A DNA stretch of 64,000 nt from Streptomyces jeddahensis (GTDB taxonomy: Bacteria; Actinomycetota; Actinomycetes; Streptomycetales; Streptomycetaceae): contig NZ_LOHS01000111.1 of the NCBI RefSeq assembly GCF_001642995.1, positions 62,001 through 126,000 of the forward strand, read 5' to 3'. This document shows, in pieces, positions 17,540 to 25,711 of this stretch (positions are counted from its first letter, which is position 1; each line of letters starts with the position of its first letter). A program made the position numbers and the translations under genes. The notes under the pieces were generated by a model. That model was not told where the DNA came from, made no database searches, and worked only from the letters and a program-made list of their open reading frames with translations.

Positions 17540-18745
17540 ATGAGCGTGTGGGACGACCTGGTCGGCCAGGAGAAGGTGAGCGCCCAGCTCGCTGCCGCCG
17601 CCCGCGACGCCGACGCCCTGGTGACCGCCGCCGCATCGGACGCCTCGCTGCCGGAGGCGTCGAAGATGACGCACGCGTGGCTGTTCACGGGCCCGCCCGG
17701 CTCCGGCCGCTCCACGGCCGCGCGCGCCTTCGCGGCCGCTCTCCAGTGCGTCAGCCCCGACCGCGCGCTCGGCGGCGCCCCCGGCTGCGGCTTCTGCGAC
17801 GGCTGCCACACGGCGCTGGTGGGCACCCATGCGGACGTCGAGATCGTCCGCACCGACCTCCTCTCGATCGGCGTCAAGGAGACCCGCGATCTCGTACGCC
17901 GGTCCCAGCTGTCGCCCGCAGGCGGCCGCTGGCAGGCCATCGTGCTCGAGGACGCCGACCGCCTCACGGAGGGCGCGGGCAACGTCCTGCTGAAGGCCGT
18001 GGAGGAGCCCGCGCCCCGCACGGTCTGGCTGCTGTGCGCACCGTCCCTCGAAGACGTCCTGCCCACCATCCGCTCGCGCTGCCGCCACCTCACGCTCCGT
18101 ACGCCGCCGGTGGACGCGGTGGCGGACGTGCTCGTACGACGCGACGGCATCGAGCCGGATGTCGCGGCCGCCGCGGCCCGCGCCACGCAGGGGCACATCG
18201 GCCGCGCCCGGCGCCTCGCCACGGACGAGCGCGCGCGGGAGCGCCGCGCCGCCGTGCTGAAGCTGCCGCTCCGTGTCGGCGACATAGGCGGGTGCCTGAA
18301 GGCCGCGCAGGAGCTGATCGACGCCGCGGCGGAGGACGCCAAGCAGGTCGCCGAGGAGGTCGACGCGAAGGAGACCGAGGATCTGAAGGCGGCACTGGGC
18401 GCGGCTCAGGGCGGCCGGATGCCGCGTGGCACCGCGGGCGTGATGAAGGAGCTCGAGGACAGGCAGAAGCGCCGCCGGACCCGCACCCAGCGCGACAGCC
18501 TGGACCTGGCCCTGGTCGACCTGACGGGTTTCTACCGCGATGTGCTCGCCCTACAGTTCGGCTCCCGTCTCGCCGTCGCCAACACGGAGGTGCAGGACGC
18601 GCTGGAGCGCATAGCCCGCAGCACCTCGCCCGAGTCGACATTGCGCCGCATCGAGGCGATCGCCGCATGCCGGGAGGCCCTCGACAGCAATGTCGCACCG
18701 CTGCTGGCCGTGGAGGCGATGACGGTCGCCCTGCGGGCGGGGTGA
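17540..18745 (+). CDS. holB: DNA polymerase III subunit delta'
   Basis: A 401-residue clamp-loader subunit. The AAA+ fold shows the P-loop-like GPPGSGRST, in which Arg replaces the usual Lys, consistent with the non-hydrolysing delta' role. A cysteine cluster for zinc (C...GCGFCDGCHTAL) and the sensor motif TIRSRCRHL with SRC are also present. ATG at 17540 is chosen over an upstream in-frame ATG at 17483 because it gives the standard start SVWDDLVGQEKV and has AAAGGCGGTGG upstream. It is separated from tmk by about 100 bp and is probably co-transcribed with it. The C-terminal helical domain that joins the clamp-loader collar is of normal length. Confidence 0.95.
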   Translation: MSVWDDLVGQEKVSAQLAAAARDADALVTAAASDASLPEASKMTHAWLFTGPPGSGRSTAARAFAAALQCVSPDRALGGAPGCGFCDGCHTALVGTHADVEIVRTDLLSIGVKETRDLVRRSQLSPAGGRWQAIVLEDADRLTEGAGNVLLKAVEEPAPRTVWLLCAPSLEDVLPTIRSRCRHLTLRTPPVDAVADVLVRRDGIEPDVAAAAARATQGHIGRARRLATDERARERRAAVLKLPLRVGDIGGCLKAAQELIDAAAEDAKQVAEEVDAKETEDLKAALGAAQGGRMPRGTAGVMKELEDRQKRRRTRTQRDSLDLALVDLTGFYRDVLALQFGSRLAVANTEVQDALERIARSTSPESTLRRIEAIAACREALDSNVAPLLAVEAMTVALRAG

Positions 18746-18782
18746 CCGTCACCGGCCGCCGGACCAGGGCAGGTAAGACTTT

Positions 18783-18842
18783 GCGACGGACGGGGCGAGA
18801 CCCCGCGACGGACGGGGCGAGACCCCGCGACGGACGGGGCGA
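18783..18842 (+). repeat. 22-bp tandem repeat, about 2.7 copies
   Basis: The unit GCGACGGACGGGGCGAGACC plus CC occurs at 18783-18804 and 18805-18826 without mismatch, and partially at 18827-18842. A looser duplication containing CCGCCCTGTCCCG and TACGTGATC follows to 18904. It lies in the holB to peptidase gap. Confidence 0.7.
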
Positions 18843-18976
18843 CTTGCACATCCCGCCCTGTCCCGCCGTACGTGATCCGCCCTGTCCCGACGCCATACGT
18901 GATCGCCGCTCGACTCGCACAAGTCCGTGACGCTATGCAACGCGTTCATCGCACTGCGTACGGTTAGGCTCGCGTG

Positions 18977-20542
18977 ATGAACACCACGCGTCACATCAAG
19001 GCAAGCGGGCTCCGGGCGGCTGGCGCCCTCCTCCTCGCCGCCGGGCTGCTCGCCACCGGCTGCTCGACGGGCGGTTCGACGACCGATGCCGCGCTCTCAG
19101 CGCTGCCCAGGTCCACGCCGGAGAATCTCTCGGCGTACTACGGCCAGAAGCTGCGCTGGCGTGACTGCGGTGCCCCCGGATTCGAGTGCTCCACTTTGAA
19201 GGTCCCGCTCGACTACGAGAAGCCGGACTCCGGCGACATCAAGCTGGCCGTCGCCCGCAAGAAGGCCACGGGCCCCGGCAAACGCCTCGGCTCCCTGCTG
19301 GTCAACCCCGGCGGGCCGGGCGGCTCGGCGGTCGGCTACCTCCAGTCGTACGCGGCCCTCGCATATCCGGCCGAGGTGCGCGCGCGGTACGACATGGTGG
19401 CCGTCGACCCGCGCGGCGTGGCGCGCAGCGAGCCCGTCGAGTGCCTCGACGGCTGGCAGATGGACGCGTACACGCAGACCGACATCACGCCGGACGACCA
19501 GCGCGAGACCGACGCGCTCGCCGCCGCGTTCAAGAAGTTCGCGAACGGCTGCGAGAGCCGGTCGGGCGCGGTCCTGCCGCATGTCTCCACGGTCGAGGCG
19601 GCCCGCGACATGGACGTCCTGCGCGCCGTGCTGGGTGACGAGAAGCTGACGTATGTCGGCGCCTCGTACGGAACATTCCTGGGCGCCACGTACGCGGGGC
19701 TGTACCCCGAGCGGGTCGGCCGCCTGGTGCTGGACGGCGCGATGGACCCGTCGCTGGCCGCCCGCCGGCTGAACGAGGAGCAGACCGCCGGATTCGAGAC
19801 CGCGTTCCGCGCCTTCGCCGAGGACTGCGTGAAGCGTACGGACTGCCCCCTCGGCGGCCCGGGCACCACGGCCGAGGCCGCGGGCAAGAACCTCGATGCC
19901 TTCTTCCAGCAGCTGGACGCCGTACCCGTCGCCGCCGGCTCCTCGGACGGACGCAAGCTCACCGAGTCGCTGGGGACCTTCGGTGTGATCGCGGCGATGT
20001 ACGACGAGGCGTCGTGGTCCCAGCTGCGCGAGGCCCTCACCGCGGCGATGAAGAAGAAGGACGGCGCGGGCCTGCTGGCACTCGCGGACAGCTACTACGA
20101 GCGCGGCGAGAAGGGCACGTACACGAACCTGATGTTCGCCAACGCCGCCGTGAACTGTCTCGACCTGCCGCCGGCCTTCACCTCGCCCGAGCAGGTGGAG
20201 CAGTCGCTCCCGGCTTTCGAGAAGGCGTCCCCCGTCTTCGGCAAGGCACTCGCCTGGTCGTCGCTGAACTGCGCGTACTGGCCGGTGCGGCCCACGGGAA
20301 GGACGCACCGCATCGAGGCGAACGGCGCGGCCCCCATCGTCGTCGTCGGCACCACCCGTGACCCGGCCACCCCCTACCACTGGGCCAAGGCCCTGGCCGG
20401 CCAGCTCTCCTCCGGCCGGCTCCTGACGTACGAGGGCGACGGCCACACGGCGTACGGCCGCGGCAGCACGTGCATCGACTCCGCGATCAACCGCTATCTG
20501 ATCGACGGGATCGCTCCGGAGGACGGAAAGCGCTGCTCGTAG
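18977..20542 (+). CDS. secreted alpha/beta hydrolase, SlpD/Tap-like tripeptidyl aminopeptidase lipoprotein
   Basis: A 521-residue exported hydrolase. The signal peptide ends in the lipobox LATGC, so Cys29 should be lipidated. The nucleophile elbow is GASYGTFLG, the oxyanion loop is LLVNPGGPGGSA, and the Asp and His of the triad lie in GTTRDPATPYHWA and EGDGHTAYGRGS. This arrangement is that of the Streptomyces tripeptidyl aminopeptidase family (Tap, SlpD, SlpE). These proteins remove tripeptides from the N-termini of secreted proteins or scavenge peptides at the cell surface. Several cysteines in the C-terminal cap, including CS at the end, probably form disulphides. ATG at 18977 is used; a GTG one codon earlier is also possible. 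It is the last gene before the tRNA. Confidence 0.9.
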   Translation: MNTTRHIKASGLRAAGALLLAAGLLATGCSTGGSTTDAALSALPRSTPENLSAYYGQKLRWRDCGAPGFECSTLKVPLDYEKPDSGDIKLAVARKKATGPGKRLGSLLVNPGGPGGSAVGYLQSYAALAYPAEVRARYDMVAVDPRGVARSEPVECLDGWQMDAYTQTDITPDDQRETDALAAAFKKFANGCESRSGAVLPHVSTVEAARDMDVLRAVLGDEKLTYVGASYGTFLGATYAGLYPERVGRLVLDGAMDPSLAARRLNEEQTAGFETAFRAFAEDCVKRTDCPLGGPGTTAEAAGKNLDAFFQQLDAVPVAAGSSDGRKLTESLGTFGVIAAMYDEASWSQLREALTAAMKKKDGAGLLALADSYYERGEKGTYTNLMFANAAVNCLDLPPAFTSPEQVEQSLPAFEKASPVFGKALAWSSLNCAYWPVRPTGRTHRIEANGAAPIVVVGTTRDPATPYHWAKALAGQLSSGRLLTYEGDGHTAYGRGSTCIDSAINRYLIDGIAPEDGKRCS

Positions 20543-20639
20543 CCGCGGACGGACCGGTGGATTCCGGGGGTGTGCGGAGCACCCCCGGAAACTGTGTAGA
20601 CTTGGCGGCGCCGCTGATCGCACCATAGTGATCGCGCAA

Positions 20640-20716
20640 GCCGCCTTAGCTCAGATGGCCAGAGCAACGCACTCGTAATGCGTAGGTCTCGGGTTCGAAT
20701 CCCGAAGGCGGCTCCA
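20640..20716 (+). tRNA. tRNA-Thr (anticodon CGT)
   Basis: The cloverleaf is complete: acceptor stem GCCGCCT with AGGCGGC, D arm GCTC/GAGC, anticodon stem-loop ACGCA CTCGTAA TGCGT with anticodon CGT, and a T arm TCGGG TTCGAAT CCCGA. The discriminator is U at 20713 and CCA is encoded at 20714-20716. It reads ACG threonine codons. It lies at the edge of the variable segment and is a plausible attachment site. Confidence 0.97.
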
Positions 20717-20722
20717 CCAAAG

Positions 20723-20755
20723 CCCCAGCTCAGACCCTTCTGAGCTGGGGTTTTT
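20723..20755 (+). terminator. terminator after tRNA-Thr
   Basis: A perfect 12-bp stem, CCCCAGCTCAGA (20723-20734) with TCTGAGCTGGGG (20739-20750), is closed by loop CCCT and followed by TTTTT at 20751-20755. Confidence 0.92.
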
Positions 20756-20758
20756 CGT

Positions 20759-20896
20759 TCAGCGAATGCGGCGGCGACGGCCGCGGCTGTCGGCGGTCTC
20801 AGTTCTGGTCTCAGTCGAGGGTTCCTGCCGGGGGATGAAGGCGTCTCCCATGCGGCGCATCGCGTCCCTCGAGAGGTGTGATCTTCGATTCGCGCA
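20759..20896 (-). pseudogene. possible relic of an integrase C-terminus
   Basis: Reading the minus strand between the TetR stop codon and the tRNA terminator gives one open frame of about 40 codons. It contains SRDAMRRMGDAFIPRQEPST and ends in a basic SRGRRRRIR before TGA at 20759-20761. The composition and the position immediately beside the 3' end of a tRNA recall the tail of an actinomycete tyrosine integrase. No catalytic motif survives, so the assignment is weak. It could equally be unrelated decayed sequence. Confidence 0.3.
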
Positions 20897-21511
20897 CTAC
20901 TGGGTCCCATCCGCCTGTAGGGCTCGTGCGTGGTTCATGAAGCCGGCCAGTCCCACCTCGAACGCCCGGTCCGCCCGGCCCTCGCCCACTGCGGCGAGGG
21001 CCTGGGCGAGATGGGGCGTGGGAATCTGCTCCGTGAGTTCCCACATCGTCTCGGGCGCGGCGAGGTCGAGGGCCGACCCCAGGACCAGGTTCTCCAGGGC
21101 GATGATCAGCGGCATCACGTCGGCAGGGACAAAGCCGGCCTCCAGCAGCAGGGTCACTGCCCGCTCGTACTGTTCCAGCACCCGGGGCGCTCGTACGGGT
21201 GACGTCATCAGCAGCGGGATCGCCTTCGGGTGCGCGGCGAACGCGGCACGGTACGAGCGCGCCCAGGCCGCGAGCGCGGCGTCCCACGGCGATAGATCCA
21301 GGGTTGCCGGTTCGATCGCGGACACGATCCGCTCGCGCAGCAGTTCCACGATGCCGTCCCGGCCGTCCACATGGTGATAGACCGAGCCGGTCTGCGCGCC
21401 GAGCCGCCTGGCAATCTGCGGCACGCTGAAGTCGCCCTGCTCATCGATCAGTTGCAGCGCCGTGGTGGTGATGCGCTCACGGTCGAGGAGCGGTGTGCGC
21501 GGCCGTCCCAT
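20897..21511 (-). CDS. TetR/AcrR family transcriptional regulator
   Basis: A 204-residue regulator. The N-terminal helix-turn-helix region reads ITTTALQLIDEQGDFSVPQI then ARRLGAQTGSVYHHVDGRD, a normal TetR recognition helix with VYHHV. The C-terminal part is a ligand-binding helical domain of the AcrR type. ATG at 21511 opens the frame. The gene is divergent from the APC permease gene, and a near-perfect 21-bp palindrome lies in the shared 199-bp promoter region, so it most likely represses itself and the permease/amidohydrolase/urease-like genes. The ligand is unknown; a substrate of the catabolic module is the natural guess. Confidence 0.88.
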   Translation of the reverse strand: MGRPRTPLLDRERITTTALQLIDEQGDFSVPQIARRLGAQTGSVYHHVDGRDGIVELLRERIVSAIEPATLDLSPWDAALAAWARSYRAAFAAHPKAIPLLMTSPVRAPRVLEQYERAVTLLLEAGFVPADVMPLIIALENLVLGSALDLAAPETMWELTEQIPTPHLAQALAAVGEGRADRAFEVGLAGFMNHARALQADGTQ

Positions 21512-21567
21512 GGTCAGCGTTCTCCCTGAGGGTCTTCCCGAATGCCCAACGGAAGGTTACATTGCGG

Positions 21568-21588
21568 AAACCGAAAGCCTTTAGGTTT
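21568..21588. promoter_or_regulatory. candidate TetR operator (palindrome)
   Basis: The palindrome AAACCGAAAG-C-CTTTAGGTTT has 9 of 10 arm positions matching. It sits 57 bp upstream of the TetR start and 123 bp upstream of the permease start. It stands out as AT-rich against its surroundings. Assignment to the TetR protein is inference from position. Confidence 0.6.
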
Positions 21589-21710
21589 GTGGGGTTCCCG
21601 GGGCACGTCATCCGTAGTGCGCCGGGATAGCCGGCGCGATCCTGCACGCCCGAACCCCGGCCCCCGCACGCCGGGACCCCTTCCCGTCCGCCGCTCGAAG
21701 GGCTTCCTTC

Positions 21711-23180
21711 ATGTCCGTGACCACCCCTGAGGTTCCTCAGGAGGGAGCGCCGTCCGCCACGGCCACCCTCCGCTCCGGCTCTCTGGGCACTGCCGACATC
21801 GCCTTCTTCGTCGTCTCCGCCGCCGCGCCGCTGACCGTCATGGCCGGCGTCGCCCCACTCGCGATCTCGCTCGGTGGCATCGGCGCTCCCGTCGGCTACC
21901 TCCTGGCCGGCATCACGCTCGCCGTTTTCGCCGTCGGTTTCACCACGATGAGCCGGCACATCAGGAGCGGCGGCGCCTTCTACGCCTTCATCACCCGTGG
22001 CCTGGGCCGCCCCGTCGGCATCGGCGCCGCCCTACTCGCCCTCGTCGGCTACACCGGCATGGAGATCGGCGTCTACGGCCTCCTCGCCACTGCCACCCAG
22101 GACACCGTGCAGGCCCTGTTCGGCGCCGACGTCCCCTGGCTGCCGATCTCCCTCGCCGGCCTGCTGCTCATCGGCTACGGCGGCTACCGCTCCATCGACT
22201 TCGGCGCCAAAGTGCTGGGTGTCCTGCTCGTCGCCGAGACCGGGATACTCGTGCTGCTCGCAGGCGGCGTGCTGGTCAGGGGCGGCGCGCACGGCCTGTC
22301 CGCCGCCTCTCTCGCCCCCGCCCACGTCCTCGTCCCCGGCACAGCGGCCGTCCTCGCCTTCGCCTTCGCCGCGTTCACCGGCTTCGAGTCGACCGTCATC
22401 TATCGCCGGGAGGCCCGCGCGCCGGAGCGCACGGTTCCGCGCGCGACCTACCTCGCCGTCGGCTTCCTCGGGCTCTTCTACGCGTTCATTGTGTGGGTGG
22501 TGATCCAGGCCTTCGGCAACGAGGAGGTCGTGCGGGCGGCCGGAGAGGACCCGAGCGGCCTGTTCTTCACTGCGATCACCGTCTACGTCGGCGGCTGGGC
22601 GGCCGACCTCATGCACGTCTTGATCGTCACCAGCGTCATCGCCTCCCTTCTCGCCTTCCACAACGCCATCAACCGCTACGCCCTGGCCCTCGCCGAAGAA
22701 GGCGTGCTGCCCCGGCAGCTGGGCCGGATCCACTCGCGCCATGGCTCCCCGTACGTCGCCGGAATCGCCCAGACCGTCCTCGGCGCAGTCGTTGTCCTCG
22801 GCTTCTGGGCGGCCGGCGCGGACCCGTACGGGCAGCTGCTGCTGTGGGTCAACACCCCAGGAATGCTCGGCCTGTTGCTGCTCCAGCTGCTTGCCGCGGT
22901 CGCCGTGCCCTGCTATTTCCGCCGCGTCCGCCACCAGGAGGGCGCCCTGCGCACCCTGGTCGCACCGATCACCGCCACCGTCCTGCTGGCCACGGCGATC
23001 GTCCTCGTTGTGAGCCACATCGACCTGTTCACCGGAGCATCCCCGACCGTGAACACCCTGCTGGTCGTCGTGGCGCCCGCCGTCTTCGCCGTCGGCCTCG
23101 CGCTCGCATGGTGGCTGCGCGTCAGACGACCTCAGCTGTACGCCGACTTCGCCGCCGAACCCGCCGAACCCGCCGAATGA
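21711..23180 (+). CDS. APC superfamily amino acid/amine permease
   Basis: A 489-residue transporter with about 12 hydrophobic helices. The first helix region IAFFVVSAAAPLTVMAGV and the following GIGAPVGYLLAGI match the APC fold, and a later FAFAAFTGFEST motif is typical of amino acid-polyamine permeases that import substrate with protons. The gene starts at ATG 21711 and is followed 25 bp later by the amidohydrolase, suggesting one transcript. Given agmatine deiminase and urease-like genes downstream, a guanidino or amine compound is a likely cargo. The specificity itself cannot be read from sequence. The C-terminus ends in a short EPAEPAE repeat. Confidence 0.88.
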   Translation: MSVTTPEVPQEGAPSATATLRSGSLGTADIAFFVVSAAAPLTVMAGVAPLAISLGGIGAPVGYLLAGITLAVFAVGFTTMSRHIRSGGAFYAFITRGLGRPVGIGAALLALVGYTGMEIGVYGLLATATQDTVQALFGADVPWLPISLAGLLLIGYGGYRSIDFGAKVLGVLLVAETGILVLLAGGVLVRGGAHGLSAASLAPAHVLVPGTAAVLAFAFAAFTGFESTVIYRREARAPERTVPRATYLAVGFLGLFYAFIVWVVIQAFGNEEVVRAAGEDPSGLFFTAITVYVGGWAADLMHVLIVTSVIASLLAFHNAINRYALALAEEGVLPRQLGRIHSRHGSPYVAGIAQTVLGAVVVLGFWAAGADPYGQLLLWVNTPGMLGLLLLQLLAAVAVPCYFRRVRHQEGALRTLVAPITATVLLATAIVLVVSHIDLFTGASPTVNTLLVVVAPAVFAVGLALAWWLRVRRPQLYADFAAEPAEPAE

Positions 23181-23205
23181 CCGTACGCACAAGGGAGTTC
23201 ACCGC

Positions 23206-24777
23206 ATGCCCACCGCCGACCTCATCATCACCGGCGCCCGGGTCCGCACCCTAGATCCCGGCAGCCCGCAGGCCACCGCCGTCGCCGTGCGCGACGGGGT
23301 GATCGCCGCGGTAGGCGACGAGGCCGACGTACGCGACTGGCGCGGCCCGGACACAGAAATCGTACGGCTGGACGGTGCGCACCTCGTGCCCGGCCTGGTG
23401 GACGCGCACAGCCACCCGGTGTGGGGCCTGGAGATGGCGACCGGCACGGACCTGTCCGGAGTGAGGGACCTGGCCGCCCTGCGCACCGCGCTCGCCACCG
23501 CCGAACGCATCGATGGCTGGGTGATCGGCTACGGCCTGGACCACAATGCCTTCGAGGGCAGGCCGATCAACCGCGACCTCGTCGAGGACGTACTCGGCGG
23601 AGCACCAGCCTTCCTGCGTCTGTACGACGGCCACTCCGCGCTCGCCAGCGACGCGGCGCTCGCCGTAGCCGGGGTGACCGGACCGCGGGCCTTCACCCAG
23701 CGCTCCCAGGTGGTGTGTGACGCCTCCGGGCGGCCCACCGGGCACCTCGTCGAGCACGCCGCAATGGACCTCGTGACGGACGTCATGCCCCGGCCGTCGT
23801 ACGCCGCACGCCGGTCGCGTCTGCTGGAGCTGCTCTCCGCGATGGCGGCGACCGGGCTGACCGGGGCGCACGTGATGGACGGCGGGGATGTCGAACTCGT
23901 TGAGTCGGTGGCCCGGGAGACGGTGCTGCCGGTGCATCTGCGGTTCGCACCCTGGTGCATGCCCGGCGCCGATGCCGCCGCCCTGGAGGAGCTGATCAGG
24001 CTGCAAGGCACGGGCGGGCGGCACTGGCTGGTCGGCGGGGTCAAGTTCTTCATGGACGGCACCGTGGAGGGCGGCACGGCCTGGCTGGAGCACGCGGATT
24101 GCCACGGCCAGGGCACGCAGGCGTTCTGGCCGGATCCGGAGGCGTACACCGCCGCCGTACGCAAGCTCCACGCGGCCGGTGTACGGACGGCCACGCACGC
24201 TATCGGAGACGCGGCGGTGCGCCACGTCCTGGACGTCGTGGCGGGCCTCGGGCCGAGCGGCCGCGGGGCGCACCGGATCGAGCACATCGAGACGGCACCG
24301 GACGATCTGCTGCCCCGGTTCGCGCAGCTGGGGGTGGCGGCGTCCATGCAGCCGCCGCACACCGGCTACACCCGGGCCGACGGCACGGACGAATGGTCCC
24401 GGCGCCTGGGCACCACCCGCGCGGCCCACGCCTGGCGCCTGCGGGACCTGCGCGACGCGGGCGCAACGGTCGCCCTTGGCTCGGACTGGCCGATCGCCCA
24501 CTACGACGCACGGGCGGTCCTGGCAACGGCCCGCAGCCCGAGGGGCGCAGCCTCGGGGCGGGCAGGACTGACGGGCCTGGAGGCGCTGGAAGGCTGCACC
24601 ACCCATGCGGCCGGCGCCGCGGGGGAGGCCGACACCACAGGCCGCATCGCCCCGGGTTACCGGGCAGACCTCACCGCCTTGTCCGTGGACCCGGTGCAGG
24701 CACCCGCCGACGAGTTGGCAGACGCACCGGTACGCCTGACCGTGACCGGCGGCTATGTGGTCCACCGAGGCGACTGA
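23206..24777 (+). CDS. metal-dependent amidohydrolase, YtcJ/NfdA-like
   Basis: A 523-residue amidohydrolase of the YtcJ branch (Amidohydro_3). The metal-binding HxH equivalent is VDAHSHPVWGLE. Later motifs include GVKFFMDGTVEGGTAWLE, where a Lys-containing strand supplies a metal ligand, THAIGDAAV, HRIEHIE and GSDWPI with the catalytic Asp. These enzymes hydrolyse amide or formamide bonds; NfdA-type relatives remove N-formyl groups. ATG at 23206 has AAGGGAG upstream. It follows the permease by 25 bp. With the downstream urease-like and agmatine deiminase genes it suggests breakdown of an N-substituted guanidine, urea or amide imported by the permease. The exact substrate is unknown. Confidence 0.87.
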   Translation: MPTADLIITGARVRTLDPGSPQATAVAVRDGVIAAVGDEADVRDWRGPDTEIVRLDGAHLVPGLVDAHSHPVWGLEMATGTDLSGVRDLAALRTALATAERIDGWVIGYGLDHNAFEGRPINRDLVEDVLGGAPAFLRLYDGHSALASDAALAVAGVTGPRAFTQRSQVVCDASGRPTGHLVEHAAMDLVTDVMPRPSYAARRSRLLELLSAMAATGLTGAHVMDGGDVELVESVARETVLPVHLRFAPWCMPGADAAALEELIRLQGTGGRHWLVGGVKFFMDGTVEGGTAWLEHADCHGQGTQAFWPDPEAYTAAVRKLHAAGVRTATHAIGDAAVRHVLDVVAGLGPSGRGAHRIEHIETAPDDLLPRFAQLGVAASMQPPHTGYTRADGTDEWSRRLGTTRAAHAWRLRDLRDAGATVALGSDWPIAHYDARAVLATARSPRGAASGRAGLTGLEALEGCTTHAAGAAGEADTTGRIAPGYRADLTALSVDPVQAPADELADAPVRLTVTGGYVVHRGD

Positions 24778-25006
24778 GGCACGGCCCGCCCAAGTCGCGG
24801 GCACTGATCCGCCGCGACCCGCCATCGCCATGGGATCCCGCCAGAGCGGCCCGGCGGCGCCCGCCGTTCCCGCCCCACTCCGCGCCTCCCGCAGCGGCGT
24901 GATTCCGTCACCGGACCGACCCGTAGTTCTACAGAAAGCAGATCGTCGCCATGCACCACGGCAATACGAACGCCTCTTTCAGCACCCACCAGTGGCCGGA
25001 GGAACT

Positions 25007-25711
25007 GTGCGGCTGACTCCCACCGAGCGCGACCGACTGCTGCTGTTCGGCGCTGCGGAGCTCGCGCGGGCCCGGCGGGCGCGCGGGCTGAAGCTGAACG
25101 TCCCCGAGGCGACCGCGCTGATCGCGGACACCGTCTGCGAGGCCGCCCGCGACGGTGCCCGGCTCGCGGAGGCCGTCGAGCGCGCCAGATCCGTGCTCAG
25201 CCCGGACGACGTGCTGCCGGGTGTCGCGGACGTCGTCACCGAGGTGCATGTCGAGGCGGTCTTCGACGACGGTTCGCGGCTCGCGGTCGTGAGCGACCCG
25301 ATCGGCGGGAGTCTCGGTGAGCGGGCTCCGGGCGCGCTGCTGCCGGGACCCGAGCACGCCGAGCCCGAGGCGGCCGACCGGCTGACGGTCACCAACACCG
25401 CCACCGTGCCGGTCTCCGTCACCTCCCACTTCCACTTCTTCGAGGCCAACCCGCGGCTCGACTTCCCACGGGAAAGGGCTTACGGGATGCGGCTCGCCGT
25501 ACCCGCCGGGTCGTCCGTGCGGTTCGGGCCGGGGGAGAGCCTCGAGGTCGGGCTGGTGCCCATCGGGGGCGACCGGGTCGCCATCGGGTTCGCCGGTCTG
25601 GTCGACGGGGCACTGGACGCGCCCGGCGCCCGCGAGGAGGCACTGCGCCGCGCCGCCGCCTGCGGCTACCTCGGCGTACCAGAAGCACCTGATCAGGAGG
25701 TCGAGCGATGA
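25007..25711 (+). CDS. fused urease gamma-beta-like subunit (UreAB)
   Basis: A 234-residue fusion of the small urease subunits. The gamma part covers about residues 1-100, from RLTPTERDRLLLFGAAELAR to DDVLPGVADVV. The beta part follows with the conserved NTATVPVSVTSHFHFFEANP and LDFPRERAYGMRL. GTG at 25007 is chosen: it gives the canonical gamma N-terminus and has GGAGGA at 24998-25003, though only 3 bases away. The stop codon overlaps the alpha-subunit ATG (ATGA at 25708-25711), so the two are translationally coupled. Two-in-one UreAB proteins occur in some bacteria. Here the residues after GVADVV are rich in acidic and Pro/Glu positions (EHAEPEAADR) compared with standard urease beta. Preceding bases 24778-25006 hold no other convincing gene. 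Confidence 0.85.
   Translation: MRLTPTERDRLLLFGAAELARARRARGLKLNVPEATALIADTVCEAARDGARLAEAVERARSVLSPDDVLPGVADVVTEVHVEAVFDDGSRLAVVSDPIGGSLGERAPGALLPGPEHAEPEAADRLTVTNTATVPVSVTSHFHFFEANPRLDFPRERAYGMRLAVPAGSSVRFGPGESLEVGLVPIGGDRVAIGFAGLVDGALDAPGAREEALRRAAACGYLGVPEAPDQEVER

Noticed and set aside
14035..18342. 1435-codon minus-strand reading frame over tmk and holB
   Set aside because: It mirrors the tmk coiled-coil codons and other coding sequence. The plus-strand proteins have intact motifs.
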